From Rotaria macrura (lineage: Eukaryota > Rotifera > Eurotatoria > Philodinida > Philodinidae): a stretch of DNA of 64,000 bases. The position numbers were made by a program, and so were the translations under genes. How positions within the stretch are numbered: position 1 is the first letter of the stretch; every line of letters begins with the position of its first letter. The notes under the pieces were generated by a model that was not told the DNA's origin, did no database searches, and saw only the letters and a list, made by a program, of their open reading frames with translations. This document shows positions 1 to 9,951 of this stretch, one piece after another. The stretch lies in the NCBI GenBank assembly GCA_900239685.1, contig OENT01000352.1:62001-126000 (forward strand), given 5' to 3'.

Positions 1-566
1 ATGAACAACAAATCTGCATACGCATCATTGGAAACTTAGATTTATTACCTGACGATATACGAAAATCAAGTTATCATCTCATGAATGAAACTAATCATTA
101 TAAAAATTTTACATTAAACGTTTGTTTGTATTATACATCAAGAAACGAAATAACAAATACAATTAAAGATTTAGCCAAAGCTTGTGAAAAAGATTTGATA
201 GATATTGATGACATTGATGATGATTTAATAGTACAAAGTTTAATTGTATCAACAAGTCAAACAGGTCATTTGCCTGATATATTTCTTCGTACATCAGGTG
301 AATTACGACTAAGTGATTTCATGTTACTACAATGCCGATTTTCTATGTGGATATTTGCCGATGTTTATTGGCCAGCTTTTAATATTTGGCATTTGTATTG
401 GATTATTTTACAATATGAAATGAAATCGAAAACATTGTCTAGTGTACAAGATCAATGTAAAAATATTCTTAAACAAAATCGCATTGGAAATGTAGAAAAA
501 AACCAACGCATCAAAACGTATCTTAGTTGGCTTGAGCAACAGAGAACTCAACGTTTGAAATCATAG
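1..566 (+). CDS. DHDDS: Dehydrodolichyl diphosphate synthase, 3' part
   Basis: This is the catalytic cis-prenyltransferase that elongates farnesyl diphosphate with isopentenyl units to make the dolichol precursor at the ER; in animals it works with NUS1. The frame is open from base 3 (GAA CAA CAA ATC TGC) to TAA-type stop TAG at 564-566, so the gene continues upstream of the window. The N-terminal stretch seen (CIRIIGNLDLLP) aligns with the family segment that precedes the helical core. The family signature PDIFLRTSGELRLSDF, the conserved substrate-binding block with the RTSGE core, is intact at about 265-320. The ATG at 81 is internal, not the start. About 187 residues are present of the roughly 330 usual. 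No intron is visible. An AATAAA lies about 110 bp after the stop. The assignment is from recognised motifs and is firm. Confidence 0.93.
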   Translation, partial: EQQICIRIIGNLDLLPDDIRKSSYHLMNETNHYKNFTLNVCLYYTSRNEITNTIKDLAKACEKDLIDIDDIDDDLIVQSLIVSTSQTGHLPDIFLRTSGELRLSDFMLLQCRFSMWIFADVYWPAFNIWHLYWIILQYEMKSKTLSSVQDQCKNILKQNRIGNVEKNQRIKTYLSWLEQQRTQRLKS

Positions 567-676
567 TTTCTGCTATCACTATGGATTAAGCCAGTTTTGT
601 CTTTGTTATTTTTATTTATTTAATATTGATATTGAAACGATACTCAATTTATGATGTCAGGAGCATCGTTTTGAAC

Positions 677-682
677 AATAAA
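677..682 (+). terminator. Polyadenylation signal for DHDDS
   Basis: AATAAA lies 111 bp downstream of the DHDDS stop codon, the expected place for cleavage and polyadenylation. Confidence 0.6.
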
Positions 683-1236
683 AACGAAATCTAATTCGAT
701 ATTGATTTATCATAAGCGACAGTACGAAGTGAATATGCAAAGGCATACTACATGTTAAACAAGTTATTTCAAGAATACAATCATCGAATTTCAATCCTCA
801 AATTTGGGATTTTCCGCATTTGGAGACAAGCTATTAGAATAGGAAATAGAAGAGAAGAGAGATGTATGTTGTTTGTTCTCGATGTTCTCTTATTTTCCGT
901 GACATCATATTGTAAAGTTGATGAGTAGCATATCTAATGTTGAGGTTTATCAACGGTATGTTTTCATCGCTGATATGTATCACGAGTAAATGTTTTCAAT
1001 AATCGAAGAGAAAAGATGTCATCATTTCAGATTCCTCGTGGATTCACTAGTTTTAAGAAGATGCTCGGAATCGCATTCCTTTGCATCAAGTTCTTGTCTT
1101 CTTTTTATAAGAAGAATCAGTTTTCATTGTACGACCATAGAAGCTTGTTTTTATATATTGTATGCTTCGTTTTACAAAAACAACCAAAATGAATAGCTTT
1201 CTTAGAAAAATACCATTGGTATTGTGTCCCGATTCC

Positions 1237-1588
1237 CAGTGAAACATTTTAGCCGATTTCAATCGAATTACTGTGCAACCAAATCAAAAATTAGAATCGA
1301 TTGATAATTCTAATTATTGTTAATCATGACTTAACTATTATTTCATTCATTACTTATCCATTGTGGAATTTTCCGATTAAAATTCGTTATTTTACAGCAA
1401 AATCGAAATTATTAATCGATTTATAATCTCGATTTTGCTATAAAATAATCAATTTTAATCGGAAAATTTCACACTGAGTAAGTAGCAACATCAAATAATG
1501 GTCAAGTCATGATCAAAATTATCAATCAATTTTAATTTTGATTTTGTTGCACAATAATTCGATTAAAATCCTCTAAAATTTTTCAGTG
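1237..1588. mobile_element. Foldback MITE, about 352 bp
   Basis: The sequence is an imperfect palindrome over nearly its whole length. The left end CAGTGAAACATTTTAG pairs with the reverse complement of the right end, CACTGAAAAATTTTAG. Inner arms match too: GGAATTTTCCGATTAAAA on the left against TTTTAATCGGAAAATTTC on the right, around an AT-rich centre near 1419. There is no coding potential. CAGTG/CACTG ends recall hAT elements, but I found no convincing 8-bp flanking duplication. The rest of 567-2207 shows no gene. Confidence 0.65.
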
Positions 1589-2207
1589 TGGGGAGGTTTT
1601 TCAATAACCATCACTTATCTGTGTATTGCGAACTTTGAACATCGAAAGAAATTTTCAAGCGTAATTTGGAACTGAGAATCTTTGATTTATGCTGATGTTA
1701 CTAACCGTGAAGAAGACTGCAAGGAATTGTTTGTGAGACATATGTGAAAATCGATTTGATCGATATCCTTAGTTATAGAGAAATGGTTTTTCTTAGCATC
1801 TATGTTGATATAAATTTTGATAATATTCGTGTATGTTTTTAAGCCGTTCAAATGATATGGTACGATGTTCTCGAAGTACGATCTGAGGAGAAATAACAAT
1901 CTTCATCTTGACATTTCAAAATTGCGTTTCACTCGGGTTTCACCAAAGAAATCGATTAAAAAAACTTCGCTTGTAAAGCATGTCTTCAACATTCAAATCA
2001 TGATTTCAATAGGCAAACATGATTAGTTTTGTTCTAAGAATGATTTCAAATTATCGAAAAAGATTTCGGTTTATACATGTTTTTATACAAACTGATATAC
2101 AGCATGAACTCATCGTGTATCTATATTAACTGAATTCGGCGCCACTCTCATAGAGTACCGGTTAGATTCTGTGTCAAAGATATGGTCTACGTTGATCTGA
2201 TTCTAAA

Positions 2208-4991
2208 ATGTCATTGTCTTGCCAATCGAATTCAATAGATAGATTTGTAATAGATCATTCAAGTGAACGAATAAAATATCTTGCATGCAACATTGAAAAC
2301 GAATTTGAACAAGTTCGAAAAGAATTAATTGTGACATTTTTTCAAACTGCAGTAACATATACAGATATAATTATTAAACGAAACGTATTTATTCTCATAC
2401 ATTAGCATTAATCTATTCAATGGAATTTATTTAGCTTGGCATATGATCACGAGATATATGTGATTAATATCACTTTAAAATACAACCACGCTTAAAGTCG
2501 TCAGAAAAATTCTATTCTTTATCTAAAATTGAGTGCGATTATGAAGAAAATGCAACAGGTCATTACATTTTTTATAATTTTCAAAAATAACTTCTCGTGT
2601 GTGTTATTACTGTGAAAAGATTGGTTAAATGATTTGCAACACATTTGTGCAACATGTCCACTTACCTTGCTAATTGATGATATCAAAGTAGCTTCAACAT
2701 CATGGTCGCACGTATTCTTGTGTGATATATCAGTGACGGATCCAGAAAATCAGTAAGGGGGTGGCACTTTTCTCAAGGGGATGACACTCATAGTCAAAAA
2801 ACGGTTTTCGCTGCCTATTTGAGACAGTACGACTCGTTTCTATTTCATTTCCGTCGTGAAAAATCGAAAACAAATTTCGCAAGGGGGTGGCCACGGCCGG
2901 TATGGTGGATCCGCCAGTGTGATATATGTCATCGAACACGAGCACTCGAAGACAATATAATTCGACATTTAGAAACTGAACTACATCTATCATGGACAGA
3001 GTATCGAACTGATAGTGCAGCAATGATACTGAACAATTGTATTCGTCGAAGTTGTGTACAAATCAATAGATACGATAGAACTAAATTGGATTCAATAGTT
3101 GTAAGAATAAAATCATCGATCATTTTCTAATAAAAGTTTTAGTGACGTATCCAACGAAGTATGAATACAAGTAGAACAGACACATGAACTCGTATTCATT
3201 CTCTTTCAGGTATTCTTTTCAGTGTAAATTTACTTTTAAGGGTGTTTAACTTCAACGAACATAATCGAATGCTGTTACTGTAGAATCAAATGAATTTATC
3301 CAAGATGTTCGAAGAACTGATGGCATAACATCAATAGTCATACGGTGATTCCATAGGATGATGCATATAGAATAAAATGAAATATTTAATCGACGCTTAA
3401 ACATTAATCGCCGACTGTCTAAGATGATTATCTATTCCAGAAAATGTTATGTTTTATTTTCGTTTTGGGTATGATTTCAAAGAATTGTAGATCTAAAAGT
3501 TCAATACTATAATCAATATACATAGTCTGAAGAAAATGGGAGAAGCTATTTAAAATTATGATCTCTCAAATATCTCAGTTCGTATATAGAAAAAAATCAA
3601 CCATGATCATCATAGCTTCAGAAGGGTTTGAAATTCAAGAATTACGGAAAAGCTGTTTATAATCGAAGTTATATCTTCCAATTTTTTTCCAACATACCGC
3701 ACGCTATGATTTATACTGCTTACGACTGACATCGATACTGATTTTTTCTGTCAAGTACTCTAGATTGTTTTGAATCTACAAATTTCATCGCGAAAAATAT
3801 AAATGTGAAGTTCTTCATCTTGCAACTTAGCATTTTCGCTAGAAAAATTCTACTACTACAAGTGAAAATTGGATGTAATGACAAAAGCTTATCAGTCGAT
3901 TTATGGAGACAAAAAACGTTTTACAACCATCCGGAATTAAGAAAAGTTCTATCTTTTCCGTAAGATGTTTATTATCGAGGTACCGAATTTTCTCGATTGA
4001 ACGCGGAAAAAGACGAAATTCCGTTACGGACACTATTTTTTATGTTTTTATCTTATACATTATTATTTTCTAATAAATAAGCAGGTATTCTGAAAGCTTG
4101 TTCTAAGTTCAACAAGTTCCATAAAAGAAACGTATTTTTGAAGATTTCTTTCATTCTAACTTAAATTTTGAATCTCTCAGTTCACCCTCAAAATCGTGTC
4201 CATTTTTTTAACTTCCCTAATCTGCAATAATCTCGTGAATAACTCAAGCTCTATTGAAAAAAAAGAACAGGATGAAATTTTTACCGGTAGGAGAAATCGA
4301 TGATCTTCATTCTTGATGAAGACTTCTTACAGCTTAATTTTGTTATTAAGGAGAGATATAAGCTACAACGTGATAGAATGAAATTCCGTAATGTGGGTTA
4401 TGTCAATATGCAGTATCTCTTTTTTTTTTGATTGAGTAGATATGTCCCATTTGCTATGAGCCATTTTCAACTGTTAATTCATGTGGAATCCATTCATATC
4501 TTTCACATGAAGTGGATTATATCTATTCGGTCGCTACTGTTTTTCAAACGTTCGATCTGATCATAAAACAAAATGCTGATTGTATAGAATGTAATCAACA
4601 TTTTACAACATCAGTATTACTTGTTAAACATCTTGATGAGTCGAGACATGGACCACACCAAACAGATCTATTCGTCTCGTTATTTTTAATATGTCCGATG
4701 AATAAATGTTATTATCGAACAAAACACTTTTCTAATTTTAAAACTCATCTGACATCAATGCATGGCGATTCCTTTAAGTCAACTGATGGAAACATTCAAG
4801 TTACAATAAAACAATATACGAAACCATCTACATATAAATATGTAGCACGATTTTTACATAAAAATCAATCAAATATAAACGAAGAATTGAAAGCTCTTGA
4901 ACAACTTGAACATGATATGAGATGTTCACCCAATAATATACATGGATTGAAAACCGTAAAAATACGTTATGATCTATTGAGTAATTTGTAA
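2208..4991 (+). CDS. C2H2-type zinc-finger protein, interrupted by a transposon (possible pseudogene)
   Basis: I do not recognise a named orthologue. The clearest coding segments are an exon around 2620-3100, ending at donor GTAAGA, and an exon 4440-4991 that follows a T-rich tract and TAG acceptor. Both junctions fall between codons, so the frame is kept across the 1339-bp intron. Paired cysteines and histidines recur: ICATCP (about 2643), CDICHRTR with H-x5-H (2921-2980), CPICYEPF (4443), CIECNQHF with H-x5-H (about 4581) and CPMNKCYY with H-x4-H (about 4695). An N-terminal candidate exon at 2208-2351 begins with ATG, and a short coding-like stretch lies at 2471-2611, but the joins from 2352 to 2620 could not be resolved because of stops. 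A hAT element at 2731-2919 splits the CDIC motif. The role is presumably nucleic-acid binding. It may be a decaying gene. Confidence 0.5.
2731..2919. mobile_element. Non-autonomous hAT element (189 bp) inside a coding exon
   Basis: The termini are CAGTGACGGATCCA on the left and, reverse-complemented, CACTGGCGGATCCA on the right: 12 of 14 match. The element is flanked by a perfect 8-bp duplication TGATATAT at 2723-2730 and 2920-2927. A CAGTGGCGGATCCA-like end with an 8-bp duplication is typical of hAT transposons. No transposase is encoded. It lies within codons of the zinc-finger exon; removing the element and one duplication restores an open frame through CDICHRTR. Confidence 0.88.
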
Positions 4992-6371
4992 CTATTGTCT
5001 GTGAAATTCACAACAAATAACTCTTAGTAGATTTAACAAGATTTTTCCTGTAAAATTTTGTTTGCTTTTTCATCGTATATTATAACAAACAAAAGTTAGA
5101 TAACGATATGGCAACCTAAGTTTTATGTGGCTATAAAAATAATGTTGTACCAATACTCGAAGAATCTCGAAGGTATTGCACGAGAGTCACGGCCATCCGT
5201 GTTCAATGAATATCTCAAATTTCAATGAAACTTTGCCTATATCTACCCTCAGGTGAGTTAGGAAAATGCTCAAAATTTCAGCTCCTAAAACGTTTTCTTC
5301 GTTGAGATATTCAATTTACAATGTACCTTCTATAGGGTAAAAAACAGCGTTTCTAATAGAAATCTGAAACAAAAAGTCAAATGACACTACGTTTGAAATC
5401 ACAGTGTAAAGTGACACTTTGTTTTTCTAAACAGAGTGTCACAAAGTTTCCAAAGTGTTAGAATTCGATTAAAAAAGAAATATTTAATAAAAATTTGGTG
5501 TAGGTATTCTAATGGCAGAGAGCCTCACATCTAGCTCTTGTGAAATTCGGGTTTTTGTCAAGTGAATTCTTCAGCGTTTTATTCAGAGTTTTGTTAAATA
5601 ATTTTCAAAAAGACACTGTAATCTAAGTCATTTTTTGAATCCAAGAGCCATCCAATTGTGGTCCTGTGTTATAGATCTCCAGCATACTTCTGTATCTTGA
5701 GATACAGGAGCTTATGAAGGGTAGTTTAACTCTGAAAATACTGCTATGAAAGCAGACTTTTCCAGAAAATGACTTGTTTTGCGAAAAGAAAGTATTTGTT
5801 TCAAGGAGAAGTTATTTTTTAAAAACTATTTTTCACGAAGAATTTTCACATAGATTGTCTTTTGTGAAAAAAGAATTTTTTTATAAAAAGAATTTCAGAA
5901 AAAAAAGACGTTAACTCTAAAGTAAAGTTAAAGTACTACTCCTGATTGAGACGCTTTTCTTACATGCCTGGAAAAGATTCAATAGAAAAACTACATTAGT
6001 TTAATTTACACATGACGAGTATACATATATTTTGTACGTAGAATAATATTGTTCACGGCTGAGGACGATGTGTATAAAATAAACTAGTACTTCGTACTGA
6101 AATCCAAATACATATCGTAGTCACATCACTGCGAATTATACTTGTCTCGATAAATGATGATAAGAAAAGAATTTGCATAACTTGTTTCAAAGGTACTGTC
6201 AAGTATAAAAGAATAACAATAATTGAAATAGAAATGCAGGGAAACGTTCCAATAAATCCAAATAGTAAGTAGAAGATGATAGGATAATGAATACATCAAT
6301 ATTAATCACAAAACTCAGATGTTGGGATTGGAAGATGTTTTTTCGATGCACAGCAAAGTATAAATTACTCT

Positions 6372-6481
6372 CAGCAAGGGTCGGCTTGACACTTTGTTAT
6401 CATCAGCAAAGTATCAAACATAGTGTCAATCGAATATCGCAAGGGTCTTGGACACTTTGTAACAAAGGCCGACCCTTACTG
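6372..6481. mobile_element. Small inverted-repeat element, about 110 bp
   Basis: The left end CAGCAAGGGTCGGC matches the reverse complement of the right end, CAGTAAGGGTCGGC (13 of 14). Inside, a block GCAAGGGTC followed by GACACTTTGT appears twice in direct orientation (about 6374 and 6439). CAG ends suggest a hAT relative, but no 8-bp duplication was found. Confidence 0.55.
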
Positions 6482-6527
6482 TTAGAAACACGGGTAAAAA
6501 ATGATGGTTCCCAATTTTAAGGGAAAT

Positions 6528-7056
6528 GCACAATTTAAGGGAAAACATGGACGCCATGATGGAGGCACGTATAGCGAAAAAGGATTGACTAAAAATTATT
6601 TAAATAGAGATCACATTAGTGATTTATGTTTGTGACTGATCTAGAAACAGTCAAGGTTTGCGAACTTTTAAAGTTAAGTAACTTGAGCAAAAGAAAATTA
6701 TCAAAGCTACCTAAGCTTTTTGAACAGTGTGCTATTTTTTGTTTGGCAGAATATAAAGCAAAGTACCTTGAGGATACTTGTACAAAAAATGCAGTTTATT
6801 AATGGTTTCCTATTATTTAAAAGTGGCTCATCTTTCTCTCATGTTTCTTTGATTTTTAAATTGAGCCACCAAGCAGCCTACTCAAATAATTGTAGATCCG
6901 TCATCATTTAGTTCTCTTTATTGATTTTTGACACCATGACTTCGTCTACATGAGTCTAAAATCACCATTGTGACTTCTACTTGAATAATTTGTAGCCAAT
7001 CCTTTTTCGGTATACGTACCTCCATCATGACGTCTAAATTTTCCCTTAAACGGTGC
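6528..7056. mobile_element. MITE with about 100-bp terminal inverted repeats
   Basis: The left terminus runs TTTAAGGGAAAACATGGACG then CATGATGGAGGCACGTATAG. The reverse complement of the right terminus runs TTTAAGGGAAAATTTAGACG then TCATGATGGAGGTACGTATA. Similarity continues for about 100 bp (AAAGGATTG then AAATTATT then GTGATTT). The middle is not coding. The target duplication is not clear. Confidence 0.68.
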
Positions 7057-7755
7057 CCTCGTTGGGAGGAGGGGGCAGACGGTGTTCAGTATTAGAGGTT
7101 TTACTGTATGTCGAAAGATGTTTATTTTTAATCAGGATTCTCTTTGAAGAATCGATTTTTTTTCATTGGCGTGCTATTATTATTATTAATTATAACAGGA
7201 CCGTCAGTTACTCAAGCATTAGATGATATTTAATCGCACACTCGGTGATTAATATGGTTCTTTTTCCAATGCTTTTTGTTTGCTTCATGAAATTTATTAA
7301 TTGTACCGAATCAAGTGAATGAAACATGTGCTCGCTACACCTTTCTTATTCTCCTTCTCGTCTTTTATGTTTGTGACGATACATGCACACCATACTGACC
7401 TCATGCAATGCAAATAATTTGCAATCAAAATAACAACAATCAGCATAAGAGTCATGACGAAGATTGGTGGAGATTCTTGCCTATGGAGGATGACGATGTA
7501 TTTTGCTCTTTTTCATTTTTATTTTCCCTAACTACGTTACCTGCTTGATTTATAAATGCTTCTTTAGCTCAATTTTATCAATACTTTTAAACGTAAAAGA
7601 ATGACAAGAAGTTTGTGAAAACAGAAACGAGGGATACACACCCACAAGCAGGCGCATTTGCTTATTTCAACAACGACTTGGCAAAGCAATCCTGCCTACA
7701 AAAAGATAAAAGCAACAATAAACAAAACAAAACAGGAAGGAACCATGAGTCGGAT

Positions 7756-9927
7756 ATGAATTCATCTATTTTGAACGAGTCAGGTATGACAATGGTTACG
7801 ACAGTCATGAACAGTACTGCTGTGCCACCTCTTCATCTTTCTCAAAGTTTTCAAAACTTCTGTCTCGTCTGGCTAGATGCTAACATCGATGATTCGCAAC
7901 AACAGTTTAGAAACTCATTGACACGTCTAAGAAGCATAATAACAACAATCAGTATTTTTAAAGATATTGATCAATGTATTCAATATATCAAGGACATTAA
8001 AGAGGAAAAAATATTTCTGATTACTTCTGGTTCACTTGGTCAAAAGCTCGTGCCTAAAATAGATGCGTGGCCACAAATGTATTCGATTTATGTCTACTGT
8101 GGCAATCCATCATTACATGAACCATGGGCCAAAAATCTGTCAAAAGTGAAGGGAATTCATGCTGATTTCGAACCAATTTATAAAGAATTAGAAATTGATA
8201 GTGAACAATGCGATAGAACTTTGATTTCGCTTAGTTTCAATGGTTCTGATGCATCATTTAAATACATGTATTTATTAAAAGATATTCTATTGGAAACCGA
8301 TGATGACGACACAGAATCCATTAAAGCATTCTGTAAGTACTGTCGTCTCCAACGTAGTATCTCATCAGATGGTATCGAAAAATTTGAACGAGAATATCAT
8401 CACGATCAAGCCATTCGATGGTACACGACTTCAAATTTAATCTGCTCGATGACTAATCGTGCTTGGCGATTGTTAGACTTTGATATCTTACTCAAAGTTA
8501 ACTTCTTCATTCGAAATTTACATAGAAAAATTGAACAACTTCACTTCGAGCAGCAATCATTAACAACAGAAATTAAAAATCCATTTAAAGTTTTTCGAGG
8601 ACAAAATTTATCACTGCAAGATTTTGAAAAGTTGGAAAAAACACAAGGAGCGCTCATGTCTTTTAACAACTTCCTTTTAACGAGCCGTATTCGGGATATT
8701 GCCTTGAACGAGATCGTACGTCTGACTGCTCTCAATCGTGATTCAGTTGGCATACTCTTTGCTATAACTATCGATCCGGTACTCATTACAGAGTCTGTGA
8801 CTACATTTGCCAGCATTAAAAACGTCGGGATTTCTCAATCTCGCGAGGAACCACTTCTCTTTTCGATTCGCACGATTTTTCGCATAAATGATATTGAACA
8901 AATGAAAAACGAATACAATGATCGTCTGTGGCTTGTCAACCTCACATTTGTAGGGAAAGAAGACAATGATTTTAGAGATCTCACTATGCAAATACGTGAA
9001 GAGTTCCCCTCACCAGTTGCACGATGGTCTCTTTTGGATAAAATAAAGACTAAAATAAGAGATTCTTCTAAAACAGAGCTTATCTATCAAATGCGTCATG
9101 AAAATGCATCTTCAAATACAATTAGAACTGCCGACCATCAGCAACTTGGTGAGGAGTATGAAAAAAGGGGTGATGACTCTAAAGCACTTTTAGCCTATGA
9201 AAAAATTCTCGACATTCAGCAAAAAACATTTCCTGGAAATCATCCCGATTTAGTGTCTTCTTACGCAAATATCGCCAATGTATGCAGAAACATTGGAGAC
9301 TATTCCAAAGCCCTATTATTTTACGAGAAAAACTTAGAAATCAATCGTCGAATCCTACCTATCGATCATCCTGACTTGGCTAATTCCTACAATAACATTG
9401 GAAATTTATTTAGTAGCATGAATAAATATACCGAAGCACTTCCTTTACTCGAGAAAGCTTTGGACATTCGACAAAAGTCTCTTTCACCAAATCATCCAGA
9501 CTTAGCTTCATCATTCAAAAATATTGGCAACTTGTACGAAAACACGAGTGAATACTCAAAAGCACTTGAATTTTATGAACGAGCCCTCCATATTCAAGAA
9601 AAATCATTTCTACTGAATCATCTCGAGTTGGCTGCTTCATATAACAACATCAGTAATATCTATAAAAGTATGGGCAACTATTCGACAGCACTTGAATCGC
9701 TCGAAAAAGCACTTTTTATTCGTCGAAAAATTCTTCCTATCGATCATCCTGACTTGGCTTCTTCCCACAACAGCATTGGTTTTATATATGATAGCATGGG
9801 CGAATATTCAAAAGCACTGGCATCACTCGAAAAAGCTCTGCACATTTGGCAAAAATTTCTGTCATCGGCACATCCCTATATTACAGGATGTAGCAAGCAT
9901 ATTGCACTGCTAAAACAGAAGTTATAG
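7756..9927 (+). CDS. ADP-ribosyltransferase-like protein with KLC-type TPR repeats
   Basis: A single open frame of 724 residues from the first in-frame ATG at 7756; the frame is open further upstream (to 7615) but without an ATG, so an upstream exon is possible. Residues 1-240 form an N-terminal domain beginning near NFCLVWLDANIDDS that I associate, from memory, with rotifer proteins of this architecture. Residues about 270-420 resemble arginine-specific mono-ADP-ribosyltransferases: VFRGQ (candidate NAD-binding Arg), then MSFNNFLLTSR (Ser motif), then SREEPLLFS where E-x-E is expected. Here the second acidic position appears to be Pro, so activity is doubtful. From about 458 to the end lie six 42-residue tetratricopeptide repeats with a regular HPDL mark every 126 bp, as in kinesin light chain. 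The protein is probably cytosolic; its partner is unknown. AATAAA follows 18 bp after the stop. Confidence 0.85.
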   Translation: MNSSILNESGMTMVTTVMNSTAVPPLHLSQSFQNFCLVWLDANIDDSQQQFRNSLTRLRSIITTISIFKDIDQCIQYIKDIKEEKIFLITSGSLGQKLVPKIDAWPQMYSIYVYCGNPSLHEPWAKNLSKVKGIHADFEPIYKELEIDSEQCDRTLISLSFNGSDASFKYMYLLKDILLETDDDDTESIKAFCKYCRLQRSISSDGIEKFEREYHHDQAIRWYTTSNLICSMTNRAWRLLDFDILLKVNFFIRNLHRKIEQLHFEQQSLTTEIKNPFKVFRGQNLSLQDFEKLEKTQGALMSFNNFLLTSRIRDIALNEIVRLTALNRDSVGILFAITIDPVLITESVTTFASIKNVGISQSREEPLLFSIRTIFRINDIEQMKNEYNDRLWLVNLTFVGKEDNDFRDLTMQIREEFPSPVARWSLLDKIKTKIRDSSKTELIYQMRHENASSNTIRTADHQQLGEEYEKRGDDSKALLAYEKILDIQQKTFPGNHPDLVSSYANIANVCRNIGDYSKALLFYEKNLEINRRILPIDHPDLANSYNNIGNLFSSMNKYTEALPLLEKALDIRQKSLSPNHPDLASSFKNIGNLYENTSEYSKALEFYERALHIQEKSFLLNHLELAASYNNISNIYKSMGNYSTALESLEKALFIRRKILPIDHPDLASSHNSIGFIYDSMGEYSKALASLEKALHIWQKFLSSAHPYITGCSKHIALLKQKL

Positions 9928-9945
9928 TTTCTTTGCTTTTCATTA

Positions 9946-9951
9946 AATAAA
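9946..9951 (+). terminator. Polyadenylation signal for the ART/TPR gene
   Basis: AATAAA begins 19 bp after the stop codon at 9925-9927. Confidence 0.55.

Larger units (their letters stand above)
4992..7755. other. Intergenic stretch with two small elements
   Basis: No open frame here looks like a gene. Around 5385-5460 there are several scattered copies and inversions of a GTGACACTTTGT-like word that recurs in the 6372-6481 element. Two inverted-repeat elements at 6372-6481 and 6528-7056 occupy the middle. The part directly before the next gene holds no clear promoter motif; a short ATG frame at 7601 ends at once. Confidence 0.5.

Noticed and set aside
2352..2619. Exons linking 2208-2351 to the zinc-finger exon
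   Set aside because: A coding-like stretch (2471-2611) is present, but stops and phase conflicts prevent a consistent join; left unresolved within the gene entry.
7615..7755. Upstream extension of the ADP-ribosyltransferase frame
   Set aside because: It begins at a GTG, has no in-frame ATG before 7756 and is of low complexity. It may be 5' UTR or part of another exon; not included.
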